A stretch of DNA of 64,000 nt from Phoebastria nigripes (GCA_035582835.1 JAYKAV010003437.1:112786-176785), one strand, 5' to 3'; shown: positions 55,324-63,966, counted from the first letter of the stretch. Notes: generated from the sequence alone by a model not told the origin. Made by a program: numbers and translations.

Positions 55324-55998
55324 ATCATAGAATCATAGAATAGTTTGGGTTGGAGGGACCTTTAAAGGTCATCTAGTCTGACCCCACCCTGCAATGAGCA
55401 GGGACATCTTCAACTAGATCAGGTTGCTCAGAGCCTCATCCAACCTGACCTTGAATGTTTCCAGGGATGGGGCATCTACCACCTCTCTGGGCAACCTGTG
55501 CCAGGGTTTCACCACCCTCAGCTTAAAAAATTTCTTCCTTATATCTAGTCTGAATCTACCCTCTTTTAGTTTAAAACCATTCCCCCTTGTCCTGTCGCAA
55601 CAGGCCCTGCTAAAATGTTTGTCCCCATTTTTCTTATAAGCCCCCTTTAAATATTGATAGGCTGCAATAAGGTCTCCCCGATGCCTTCTCTTCTCCAGGC
55701 TGAACAACCCCAACTCTCTCAGCCTTTCTTCATAGGAGAGGCGTTCCATCCCCCTGATCATTTTCATGGCCCTCCTCCGGACCTGCTCCAACAGGTCCGT
55801 GTCTTTCCTGTACTGGGGACTCCAGAGCTGGACGCAGTACTCCAGGCAGGGTCTCACCAGAGCAGAGTAGAGGGGCAGAATCACCTCCCTCGACCTGCTG
55901 GCCACGCTTCTTTGGTTGCAGCCCAGGATACGGTTGGCCTTCTGGGCTGTGAGCACACATTGTCGGCTCATGTCCAGCTTTTCATCCACCAGTACCCC
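55324..55998 (-). mobile_element. CR1 LINE, 3' part (split by an ERV insertion)
   Basis: The + strand begins with the inverted CR1 tail ATCATAGAATCATAGAATAG, then the 3' UTR (GGTTGGAGGGACCTTTAAAG) and the ORF2 C-terminal region. The copy is interrupted at 55998 by the ERV at 55999-58660 and resumes at 58661. Its homology continues without loss across the insertion: L-V-D on this side and K-K-D-L-G-V on the other are adjacent in CR1. Confidence 0.95.
55414..55998 (-). pseudogene. CR1 ORF2 C-terminal fragment
   Basis: The minus-strand open frame carries the CR1 post-RT region with blocks [36 protein letters not shown] and S-L-E-T-F, ending near 55414. The frame stays open through the insertion junction into antisense LTR sequence up to 56067, giving a chance chimeric 217-codon frame whose first ~24 residues are antisense LTR. 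The endonuclease and RT active site are absent. The frame continues upstream on the far side of the ERV at 58661-58781. Confidence 0.9.
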
Positions 55999-56545
55999 TG
56001 TCCTAGTTTCAGCTGGGATAGAGTTAATTTTTTTCCCTAGTAGTTGGTATAGTGCTATGTATAACACACTGATGTTTTAGTTGTTGCTAAGTAGTCTACT
56101 AGTCAAGGACTTTTCAGCTTCCCATGCTCTGCCAGGTGCACAAGAAGCTGGGAGGGAGCATAGTCAGGACAGCTAACCCAACTGGCCAATGGAATATTCC
56201 ATACCATGTGACGTCATGCTCAGTATATAAAGCTGAGGGAAGAAGAAGGAAGGGGGGGACATTCGGAGTGATAGCATTTGTCTTCCCAAGTAACCGTTAC
56301 GCGTGATGGAGCCCTGCTTTCCTGGAGATGGCTGAACACCTGCCTGCCGATGGGAAGGAGTGAATGAATTCCTTGTTTTGCTTTGCTTGTGTGCATGGCT
56401 TTTGCTTTACCTGTTAAACTGTCTTTATCTCAACCCATGAGTTTTCTCATTTTTACCCTTCCGATTCTCTCCCCCATCCCACCGGGGGGGAAGTGAGCGA
56501 GCAGCTGTGTGGTGCTTAGTTGCTGGCTGGGGTTAAACCACGACA
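55999..56545 (+). repeat. 5' LTR (547 bp)
   Basis: It starts TGTCCTAG and ends ACGACA. U3 contains CCAAT (56186-56190), a perfect CRE TGACGTCA (56209-56216) and TATATAAA (56224-56231). About 26 bp present in the 3' LTR between the GTGCT and AACACACTGATG landmarks are deleted here. The usual ATTAAA poly(A) signal is changed to GTTAAA. Confidence 0.94.
56186..56231 (+). promoter_or_regulatory. 5' LTR core promoter: CCAAT, intact CRE, TATA
   Basis: CCAAT at 56186-56190, palindromic TGACGTCA at 56209-56216 (consensus site for CREB/ATF bZIP factors) and TATATAAA at 56224-56231. The order and spacing fit an RNA polymerase II LTR promoter with initiation near 56255-56265. It is the only one of four LTR copies in the window with a perfect CRE. 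Confidence 0.7.
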
Positions 56546-56553
56546 GTCCTTTG

Positions 56554-56571
56554 TGGCGCCCAACGTGGGGC
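56554..56571 (+). other. primer-binding site for tRNA-Lys(1,2)
   Basis: TGGCGCCCAACGTGGGGC is complementary over 18 bases to the 3' end of tRNA-Lys(1,2), the primer used by many betaretroviruses and ERVK elements. It lies 8 bp after the 5' LTR end and, with the LTR sequence, places the element in class II. Confidence 0.93.
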
Positions 56572-56585
56572 TCGAAGGGTTCGAG
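56571..56585 (+). other. perfect hairpin directly after the PBS
   Basis: CTCGAA-GGG-TTCGAG forms a 6-bp stem with a 3-base loop, sharing its first base with the PBS end. Its position in the leader is where dimerisation and packaging signals lie in retroviral RNAs. That role is inferred, not shown. Confidence 0.6.
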
Positions 56586-56710
56586 ATAACGACAGATTTG
56601 ANTGGAATGTGCTAGATTGAATTTATAGCTGTTATTGCTGTTTAGCTATTAATTGGCAGGCTCCTATGCTTGCCATGGGGCTTGCTTGCCTTACTGTATA
56701 TTAGAGTCTC

Positions 56711-56896
56711 ATGCTCGTTAGTGGCTGCTTTCTTCTTTTGCTGCTTGCTGTACTGCTGTACTGCTNATCATCTTACTNTGCTGTGCCTGGGAACATTTTG
56801 ATAACAGCAATGGCGATGCGCCTGGGCCGGCAGATGGCCAGGACATCACTGCTGTTTCTCTGCTGCTGTACTGGACAGGCTGGAACTCCCGTGTGA
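56711..56896 (+). CDS. short hydrophobic ORF in the ERV leader (doubtful)
   Basis: A 61-codon open frame with two ambiguous bases (Ns near 56766 and 56778). The first ~18 residues are strongly hydrophobic (a run of Leu with Ala, Val, Phe), like a signal peptide or a short membrane segment. The rest is not recognisable. It is the first ATG frame of any length after the PBS and precedes the tandem-repeat array. It could be a relic of a coding sequence, such as a leader peptide joined to the repeat region, or simply chance from CTG-rich sequence (CTGCTTGCTGTACTGCTG). I do not assign a function. Confidence 0.25.
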   Translation: MLVSGCFLLLLLAVLLYCXSSYXAVPGNILITAMAMRLGRQMARTSLLFLCCCTGQAGTPV

Positions 56897-56912
56897 ACTC
56901 AAGTCGAAGGGA

Positions 56913-57427
56913 CTGTGACCTGTGGATGAGTCCACGTGGCAGCAGGACACCCCAAAGCGTCTGTGGCCGTGGATAAGCCCATGCCCAAGCAGGTACATCT
57001 CGAAGTGTCTGTGGCCGTGATTATGTAGGTGCCGCAGCAGGTATACCTCTGAAGGGATTGTGGCCTAAGGATAAGTCCATGCTGCAGCAGGTACACCTGG
57101 AAGCATCAGTGACTGTGCATGAGGTCATGCTGGAGCACCTCAAAGTGTGTGGCCGTGGATAAGGCCATGACAGGGGAGGTACACCCCTGGAGGGATTGCA
57201 GCCATGGGTGAGGCCATGTTGGAGCAGGTTTATTTCTGAAGAGACTGTGGCTGTGGGTAAGGCCACGCTGGAGCCGGTGCACTTCAAAGCGACTGTGGCT
57301 GTGGATAAGTTTATGCCGCAGCAGGTTTACGCCTGGAGAGACTGTGGCTGATAGGTAGGGCTCCAGTTGGAGCAGGTATACCCCTAAGGGACTGCAGTTT
57401 GTGGATAAGTCCAAGCCGGAGCAGGGG
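56913..57427 (+). repeat. decayed tandem array of ~48-bp units inside the ERV
   Basis: Eleven anchor words (CTGTGG or close variants) occur at 56913, 56961, 57009, 57059, 57107, about 57147, 57196, 57245, 57293, 57342 and 57392. The intervals are 48, 48, 50, 48, 40, 49, 49, 48, 49 and 50 bp. Each unit contains GGATAAG-like, GCAGCAGGTA-like and CACCTCGAAG-like blocks. Forty-eight bp equals 16 codons, and in the best-preserved units one frame recurrently gives V-D-K, Q-V and L-E residues. The array may therefore have been coding before indels and stops accumulated. Apparent minus-strand frames here (57106-57507) are shadows of the periodicity. Confidence 0.85.
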
Positions 57428-57738
57428 CAAGGGGAGGAGTTCATTGCAATGTTAAACCCTATGGTCTGGTCCAAAGGCACCAGGGGTGGAGACTGTAATG
57501 GATACACCTTTAAATTGTTGTAACCCAGGACTTGAGTTGCATGTTATGGGAATTGCTATAGCAGAAACCCCTTGTTGCTAGCCAGGCTGGGAGCAAGGGG
57601 AGGAGTTCATTGCAATGTTAAACTCTATAACCCGGCCCAAAGGGACCAGGGGTGGAGATTGTAATGGATACACCTTTAAATTGTTGTAACCCATGATTTG
57701 AGTTGCATGTTATAGGAGTTACTATAGCAGGAACCACC
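57428..57738 (+). repeat. 145-bp direct duplication inside the ERV (offset 166 bp)
   Basis: 57428-57572 (starting CAAGGGGAGGAGTTC) is repeated at 57594-57738 with scattered differences. About 21 bp between the copies is unique. Both copies contain AGGGGTGGAGA(C/T)TGTAATGG, which resembles the polypurine-tract/LTR boundary of the element itself. Confidence 0.9.
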
Positions 57739-58073
57739 TGAGCCAATGGAGGACAAGCCTTTCAAGAAGCAGTGCAAGTGCGGCAGTGACCCAACCTGAG
57801 CTGGCTTTGGTGCCCAATAACTCCACGCAACACACCACCTCTCCTGACCTGAGTGACCACCATAACAGATGGAGCCCAAAGTCATGGACTAAATGGACTC
57901 AATGGACATTTTGTGGAGATTTATGGACATTTTACAGACATTTTACAGGGGTGGTCCATAGACTAAGGGAATGATATCTGTGTATTATATCAAAGGATGG
58001 GAAGCGGGATGGTGGTTAATGAGGTTGTATTGCATAGTGTGGGACCTGAGCATGACGTAAATGGTATGGAATA
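57739..58073 (+). other. 3' interior of the ERV, non-coding
   Basis: Sequence between the duplication and the PPT. It contains short ATGGACT/ATGGACATTTTACAG repeats (about 57884-57947) but no recognisable retroviral protein motif. Confidence 0.6.
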
Positions 58074-58085
58074 AGGGGTGGATAC
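58073..58085 (+). other. polypurine tract of the ERV
   Basis: AAGGGGTGGATAC lies directly before the 3' LTR start (TGTCCTGG at 58086). It is purine-rich, broken by T, and in the correct place to prime plus-strand synthesis. Confidence 0.75.
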
Positions 58086-58660
58086 TGTCCTGGTTTCAGC
58101 TGGGATAGAGTTAATTTTTTCCCTAGTAGTTGGTATAGTGCTGTGTTTTGGATTTAGTATAAGAATAATGTTGATAACACACTGATGTGTCTAGTTGTTG
58201 CTAAGTAGTCTACTAGTCAAGGACTTTTCAGCTTCCCATGCTCTGCCAGGTGCACAAGAAGCTGGGAGGGAGCATAGTCAGGACAGCTAACCCAAACTGG
58301 CCAATGGGGTATTCCATACCATATGATGTCATGCTCAGTATATAAAGCTGGGGGAAGAAGAAGGAAGCAGGGGACATTCGGAGTGATGGCGTTTGTCTTC
58401 CCAAGTAACCGTTACACGTGATGGAGCCCTGCTTTCCTGGCGATGGCTGAACACCTGCCTGCCGATGGGAAGGAGTGAAGGAATTCCTTGTTTTGCTTTG
58501 CTTGCATGCACGGATTTTGCTTTACCTATTAAACTGTCTTTACTTCAATCCATGAGTTTTCTCACTTTTACCCTTCCAGTTCTCTCCCCCATCCCACCGT
58601 GGGGGGAGTGAGCGAGCATCTGTGTGGTGCTTAGTTGCTGGCTGGGGTTAAACCACGACA
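58086..58660 (+). repeat. 3' LTR (575 bp)
   Basis: It starts TGTCCTGG and ends ACGACA. The CRE position reads TGATGTCA (58324-58331), TATATAA is at 58339-58345 and the poly(A) signal ATTAAA at 58528-58533. Homologous to the 5' LTR with about 5% substitutions, it retains the ~26 bp missing from the 5' copy. Confidence 0.94.
58528..58533 (+). terminator. LTR polyadenylation signal ATTAAA
   Basis: ATTAAA is the common variant of the AATAAA signal and sits in the R/U5 part of the 3' LTR. The minus-strand solo LTR shares it. The 5' LTR has GTTAAA and the solo LTR at 261-854 has ATCAAA. Confidence 0.6.
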
Positions 58661-58781
58661 ACCCCCAAGTCCTTCTTGGCAGGGCTGCTCTCAATCCCTT
58701 CATCCCCAAGCCTGTATTGATCCAGGGGGTTGCCCTGACCCAGGTGCAGGACCTTGCACTTGGCCTTGTTGAACCTCACAG
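58661..58781 (-). mobile_element. CR1 LINE, 5' part of the copy split by the ERV
   Basis: Reverse-complement reading gives R-F-N-K-A-K-C, V-L-H-L-G, Y-R-L-G and K-K-D-L-G-V, which are CR1 ORF2 residues immediately upstream of those at 55998. The copy is 5'-truncated at about 58781. Confidence 0.93.
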
Positions 58782-59384
58782 GAAACGGTGAAAAAAGACA
58801 GCATTTATCCCATTTTTAAGAAAATATTAAGTATTAAAATAGTTTTTGTTTAAGCTGATTCAGAAGGGGAAAAAGGAATATATATGAACTCAGGTTTCAG
58901 GCAGAAAACTAGAAAATTAAAACTCAGCCTAAAAATTAAGCCTGTACTTACTGTTTGTTGGATTTTTGGGGGCTAGGAAGCAAAATGTACACTAAAGATG
59001 GAAGGGAGAGAATACATTTTTCAGAAAATACACCTCTCAGTCAGGTTTACCATAAAGCTGATTATTTCTTTGATCCTAAAATGTTTATTTCTTTGATCCT
59101 AATTTCTTACAGGTTAATGAACAGATCAGTCTTCTTACTGAACTGACTGATTTTCCAAGGAATTGGGATTTGTTTAGCCATGAGTGGGAGCAGTGGGACA
59201 GCAGGAACAGTAGGACAGTGCTCATGAGGGGGCTCTGGACTCAGCAAAGAGGTTTTGGGCCATCTAGTTGTGTCCCAAACACAAATACAGATCTTCTGGG
59301 ATCAAGGGAAATCTTCAAGGAACTTCAGCATGCCTGCTGCTTCTGGGAAGGGATAACTATGGAGGATGTGTCTTCTAGCTAGCT
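58782..59384. other. unique sequence between CR1 copies
   Basis: No gene is recognised. A 23-bp-period duplication (TTATTTCTTTGATCCTAA) lies at 59062-59079 and 59085-59102. The part after about 59180 may be decayed 5' UTR of the following CR1, but this cannot be decided by eye. Confidence 0.5.
59062..59102. repeat. 18-bp direct repeat, period 23 bp
   Basis: TTATTTCTTTGATCCTAA occurs twice, exactly, at 59062-59079 and 59085-59102. Confidence 0.88.
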
Positions 59385-60819
59385 GTAGCAGCAGAAGGAC
59401 ACACGACAACAGGCCAGAAACTCTGCTGAGGACAGTGTACACATGTGCAGCAACTGTGTTGATGTGCCACAGGCGCAGCCCTCAGCACTCACAGAAGCCA
59501 CTACCCCAGCACATCAGAGACCTAACCCACTTGGAGCTCCTGAAGGCAGATGCAGCTCTGCAGGCCAGGCGCGGCAGGGATGGCTGGTTCTTCTCACTGA
59601 TCTCAGGGCCAGGGATGATGGGCTCCTCGCCTGCAGGACGTGAGCACTGGCGAGGTTCTGTGTCACCAAGTAAAGGAGCTGTGGGAAGAGGTCAGCAGGC
59701 TGTACAGCATCAGGGATGATGAGAAAGAGGTTGACTGGATCTTCTCTGAGACCCTGCAGGACATGAAAGTCTGAGCCTCAGCTGCACTGAAGGAGGGACA
59801 GGCAGAGCCTGTGCCTATTGAGTTAGGAAATGGACACTCCCAGGATGATGATGACTGGGAGCTCATGACTTCTGTCACCAGGAGGACGACTCCTGCTCCA
59901 CCTGCAGATCTGCAACTACAGATTAAGGCCAGCCACTTATGGTAAGCTCTAGGGGTGGATACTGGGTCCAATACTCTTTAACGTCTCCATTAATGACCTG
60001 CACTATGGGACAGATTGCACCGTCAGCGTTTTCACAGATGATAGGAAACTGTGTGGGAGTGGTTGATATGCCAGACAGTTGTACTGCCATTTAGAGAGAA
60101 CTCTACAGGCTGGAAAAATGGTTCAACAAAGAGAAATGCCAAGTCCTGAGGAATAATCCCATGCACCAGTACAGACTGGGGCTGGAAAGTAGCTATGCAG
60201 AAAAGGCACTGGGAATCCTGGTGGCCAAGTTCAGCATGAGCCAGCAATGTGCCCTTGCAGCAAAGGAGGACAACAGCCTCCTGGACTGTGTGAGGAATAG
60301 CATCACCAGCAGGTTGAAGGAGGTGATCCTTCCCCTCAGCCCTGGTGAGGCCACACGTGGACTACTGTGTCAAGTTCCAGGCTCCCGAGTACAAGAGAGG
60401 CAGTGACATACTGGAGCAAGTCCAGCAAAAGATCATGAAGATGATTAAGGGACAGGACACTTACACATGAGGAAAAGCTGAGAGAGCTGGGACTGTTCAG
60501 TCTGGAACAATGTGTATAAATACCTGATGGGGGGGAGTTAAATAAGATGGAAGACAAGAGGCAATGGGCACAAATTAAAAACCAGGAAATTCCATTTAAA
60601 CATCAGAAAGACAGTCTCTACTGTGAAGGTTATTAAACACTGGAACAGGTTGCACAGAGAAGTTGTGGGGTCTCCATGCTCGGACACATTCAAAACATGG
60701 CTGGTCATGATTCTGGGCATCTTGCTTTAGCTGATCCTGCTTTGAGTAGAGTGTTGAACTAGATGTTCTCCAGACGTGTATTCCAACCTCAGCCATTTTG
60801 TGATTCTGTGAATCTATCA
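59385..60819 (+). mobile_element. CR1 LINE with ORF1 region joined to RT region (internally deleted)
   Basis: 59385-59940 encodes decayed CR1 ORF1 sequence. The frame near 59655-59774 reads E-L-W-E-E-V-S-R-L-Y-S-I-R and V-D-W, homologous to the ORF1 coiled coil of the copy at 62.9 kb (E-L-K-E-E-V-E-R-L-R-S-V-R and M-D-W-W). About 59945 onward is ORF2 reverse transcriptase with I-N-D-L and the catalytic block F-T-D-D, followed by the C-terminal region and 3' UTR, ending in TGTGATTCTGTGAATCTATC at about 60819. The esterase part of ORF1, the endonuclease and most of the RT are missing. Many frameshifts and stops are present. It could also be two neighbouring fragments. Confidence 0.85.
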
Positions 60820-62449
60820 GATTTAACAGAACTAAAATATCTCTGATGTTTTTCAAAAAGAGCAAACCAAGAATCCGTGTCCCTTAATATTTCCCTGTTG
60901 TATTTGCTGAAAAGTCAATATTCGTATTACTGCCCATTCAAAATGCTTAATGTCTTTGAAAGAAATGATGCATAGGATAGTTCAGCTTCTGACTTCACCT
61001 GTTCAACAGGTTTAGATACTTAATTGTGTTTGGTGTATGTTGTGAGGTAAAAAAACCAGGTTTGGTTAAAAAAGATAGGTTGTATTGAAATAATTTTCAG
61101 CTTTTTTCCTCCTCCTTGCTCATTTTTAAATGTTTTTGGTTATTAATTTCCCTTCTGATTTTAGCTGTTACAAGTTCCAATTTTACAGGAACAGTTTTTA
61201 CCCACAACATATTCAAAACAACTAGAACTGGAGCACTTCAGTCCCTAGAACTCCAGGTTCTCTGTTCCCTAGTGAGAATCTTTGAGAAATACAAATTAAA
61301 ATCAGTTTCAGTGCATTGAATTAATTATTCCATTTATTGGTTATTATCTTGCTTTGTGGTTTTACGTGCCTCTGAACTGTAGATAGAATTAGAAAAGAAG
61401 AAGAGACAATCAACTAATTAATCTTGGGCTTCCAAAAGAAACAAAAAGATTTGAAAGATGGGAAGAAAGTAAAGTAAAAACTTGATTAAACTAAAAAAAT
61501 AACCAAACCAAAAAAAACTTTCAAAGAGCATATAGCTATATGAAATATAAATTTAATTCATGTTTATGCACTGCAATTACTCAGCATATGTGGGTATATA
61601 TATATGTATGTATATAAATTTTATGTATTGGCAGAAAATTTCATGTTTCTATAGCACTCCAGAGATTATGAATAAAATATTTAATTCAGGAGGTTGCAGT
61701 TACATTTGTTAAATTATTTTACTGACCTTTTTACATACTTATGTTGGCCTATAGTAGATGCATGAGCACTGCCAAAAAAAAGAAAAACACCATTTATCAG
61801 TCACCGAAGAAAAAGATAGTTGTTCAGTAGTAGGTGTTATTCAAAACAGGCACCAGAGGCAAAAATTTAGAACTGGCACATATTGTGAAGATAAGTCTTA
61901 GACTCAAGTAATATATGCCATGTGTCTAAAATGAAGTATGGCAAATGATGATCTAGCAGAGCTTTTTGGTAGTTGCTCTGTACAGAGTAGCATCAAGCTA
62001 GGCACGAGACCTGCTATTTTGACACGTGGCACAGCAGCCAAAAAAAATAAACTCTGTCAAAAGGAACCATGCCATACTAACACTGCCAAACTGCACCTTG
62101 ACTCCATGTGTCACGTCTGTTAAACCGTAGTATTACTGGGTCTAGGCTGAAGCTGGATGTGAATTTTGCAATGCACATGACACGGTGATGCACATCGTGG
62201 ACTTATCAGCCTGGGTCTCCACAGTCATAGACATCTCTTCCCATTTCACAGTGAGGATATACCATGGAACAACAAGACAGCTGCTTCTTAGGCCAATGTC
62301 TGTACCGGTTCTGCTCTAGGTTATATATGTAAATCTCTACTTGCCATCACTTATAAAATATGTCCCTTCCTATCAGAAGCAAGATAGATGTATTACCATC
62401 TCACCAAAAATACACAGTATACTAGCAGCATTGCCTTTAATAAGAAGCC
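60820..62449. other. unique AT-rich sequence, no gene seen
   Basis: Holds a TA-rich microsatellite (61586-61620) and A-rich stretches. No exon or RNA gene is recognised. Confidence 0.5.
61586..61620. repeat. (TA)n/(TATG)n microsatellite
   Basis: TATGTGGGTATATATATATG and TATGTATATAAATT type units. Confidence 0.85.
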
Positions 62450-62882
62450 ACCGAGGCGAAGGGCTCTGGAGCGGAGGACCGCGACGGGGGACCTTTCCTA
62501 AAGTGGCAAAACCGCGAAGGCAAAAACCGCGAAGGCAAAAGCCCAGGGAGAGAGAGGGAGCCCCAGCCCCCCCCTCCCCGGGCCGGAGGAGGGAGCTCCT
62601 GACGAGCTGCAGCTCTGGCTCAGCGTGGGCGGGGACAGGAGGGACGGCGGCCCAACCCCCTCACATACAAGAGCAGCCCCCAGGGAGCGCGAGCGACCCG
62701 GAGCGCGGCGAACAGGGCGGGCAAACAGGACGTGGCGCCTCAGGAGGGTGCGGCGCGGCAGTTGGTGCAGGGAAGCCATGCAGGGAAGGCGAGCGGGCGG
62801 GGCGCAGCCCCCCTCCTGACTCTAGAGGCCAACTCAACCAACTCAACTAGTGGTCATCGCCCTCCCAGAAGAACACCTAGCT
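62450..62882 (+). promoter_or_regulatory. CR1 5' UTR, CpG-rich, probable internal promoter
   Basis: Very GC-rich with many CpG (GCGGAGGACCGCGACGGGGG, GGAGCGCGAGCGACCCGGAG). A 16-bp tandem repeat AACCGCGAAGGCAAAA occurs at about 62509-62540. GC-rich 5' UTRs with promoter activity are known for chicken CR1. The promoter role here is inferred. Long open frames across it (62341-62850 and minus-strand ones) come from high GC content and are not genes. Confidence 0.65.
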
Positions 62883-63966
62883 ATGGTTTCCACTCGGCCG
62901 AAAGCCATTGCCAGAAGGAACGTGGCGACCCAGACGGAGCCCTCACACAAGCACACAGCTGTCCAGGTCTCCGGCTGCAGGGAGTGCCTGAGCCTGTCCC
63001 TTGTACCGGAGGGCGGCAGAGACAACACCTGTGTGTGGTGTGACCAGGTGGATGATCTGCTCAGCCTGGTGGCAGAGCTGAAGGAGGAAGTGGAAAGGTT
63101 AAGGAGTGTCAGGGGGTGTGAGAGGGAGATGGATTGGTGGAGCCACACCCTACCACCCCTGAGGCAAAGGGAGCAGATGGAGGCTCTGCAAGAAGCAGAG
63201 GATCCCCTGCCCTCTTGCCACCAGGCAGAAGGAGGGGACCTAAGAGATGGCAGGGAATGGAAATAGGTCCCTGCTCGGGGTGCCAGGCGAACCCCCGCCC
63301 GGACTCCCTCACCTTCCCAGTTGCCCTTACACAACAGATATGGGGCTCTGGAACTCGAGGGCCAGGCAAATCAGGATGTAGATGAAGGTCCATCCAGGGG
63401 GTTGCCTAGTGTGAGGCAGCCAGCCCCACTCATTATGACTGCCTCTGCTAAGAAAAAAAGGAGGGTAATTGTCATAGGCGATTCCCTTCTGAGGGGAACG
63501 GAGGGCCCGATATGCCAACCAGACCCATCCCACAGGGAAGTCTGCTGCCTCCCTGGGGCCTGGGTTAGAGATGTTACTAGGAAACTCACTGGTCTGGTAC
63601 GGCCTTCTGATTACTACCCGCTATTGGTTATACAGGCCGGCAGCGACGAGGTTGCAGAGAGAAGCCCAGAAGCGATCAAAAGGGACTTCAGGGCACTGGG
63701 GCGATCGGTTGAAGGATCAGGAGCACAGGTAGTGTTTTCCTCAATCCCTTCAGTGGCAGGGAAGAATACTGACGGGCAGGAAAACACGCCTGATCAACAC
63801 GTGGCTCAGGGGCTGGTGCCACCGGCGGAATCTTGGCTTTTTTGATCATGGGGAGGTTTACACGGCACCAGGCCTGCTGGCGACAGATGGAGGTCAGCTG
63901 TCTTACAGGGGGAAAAGGATTCTGGCTTATGAGCTGGCAGGGCTCATCGAGAGGGCTTTAAACTAG
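62883..63966 (+). pseudogene. CR1 ORF1 protein (zinc motif, coiled coil, esterase), inactivated
   Basis: I take ATG 62883 as the start; the open frame extends upstream only to GTG 62850. Residues 32-53 form a CxxC-x14-CxxC zinc-binding motif (C32, C35, C50, C53). A heptad-like coiled coil follows (about 54-85). An in-frame TAG at 63264-63266 (codon 128) interrupts it, but the same frame continues past it. The C-terminal part is an SGNH-hydrolase (esterase) domain: the nucleophile block I-G-D-S-L-L-R-G has its Ser codon at 63483-63485, and the Gly block reads A-G-S-D-E at 63636-63650. A frameshift near 63780-63790 moves the rest into another frame that ends at TAG 63964-63966. The distal D-x-x-H block reads D-G-G-Q (Gln codon 63895-63897), so the catalytic His is missing. 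In CR1-like LINEs, ORF1 binds nucleic acid and may act on lipid or ester substrates. Confidence 0.85.

Larger units (their letters stand above)
55999..58660 (+). mobile_element. non-autonomous ERVK-like provirus inserted in a CR1
   Basis: The complete 2662-bp element has a 5' LTR (55999-56545), PBS, 1.54-kb interior, polypurine tract and 3' LTR (58086-58660). It is flanked by ACCCC at 55994-55998 and 58661-58665; a 6-bp duplication ACCCC(C) with one lost C is also possible. The interior encodes no gag, protease, RT, integrase or env that I can recognise, so mobility would have needed proteins from another element. The two LTRs differ by roughly 28 substitutions by eye (about 5%) plus a ~26-bp deletion in the 5' LTR U3. 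It is therefore not a very recent insertion. LTR ends are TGTCCT and ACGACA. Confidence 0.94.

Noticed and set aside
57106..57507. 133-codon minus-strand frame with repetitive peptide
   Set aside because: It is antisense to the ERV tandem array. Its repeated peptide is explained by the 48-bp periodicity, and the element orientation (LTR, PBS, PPT) is on the + strand.
62341..62850. 169-codon open frame and overlapping minus-strand frames
   Set aside because: High GC content of the CR1 5' UTR removes stop codons. The K-P-R-R-Q repeats come from the 16-bp tandem repeat. There is no domain and the frame ends before ORF1.
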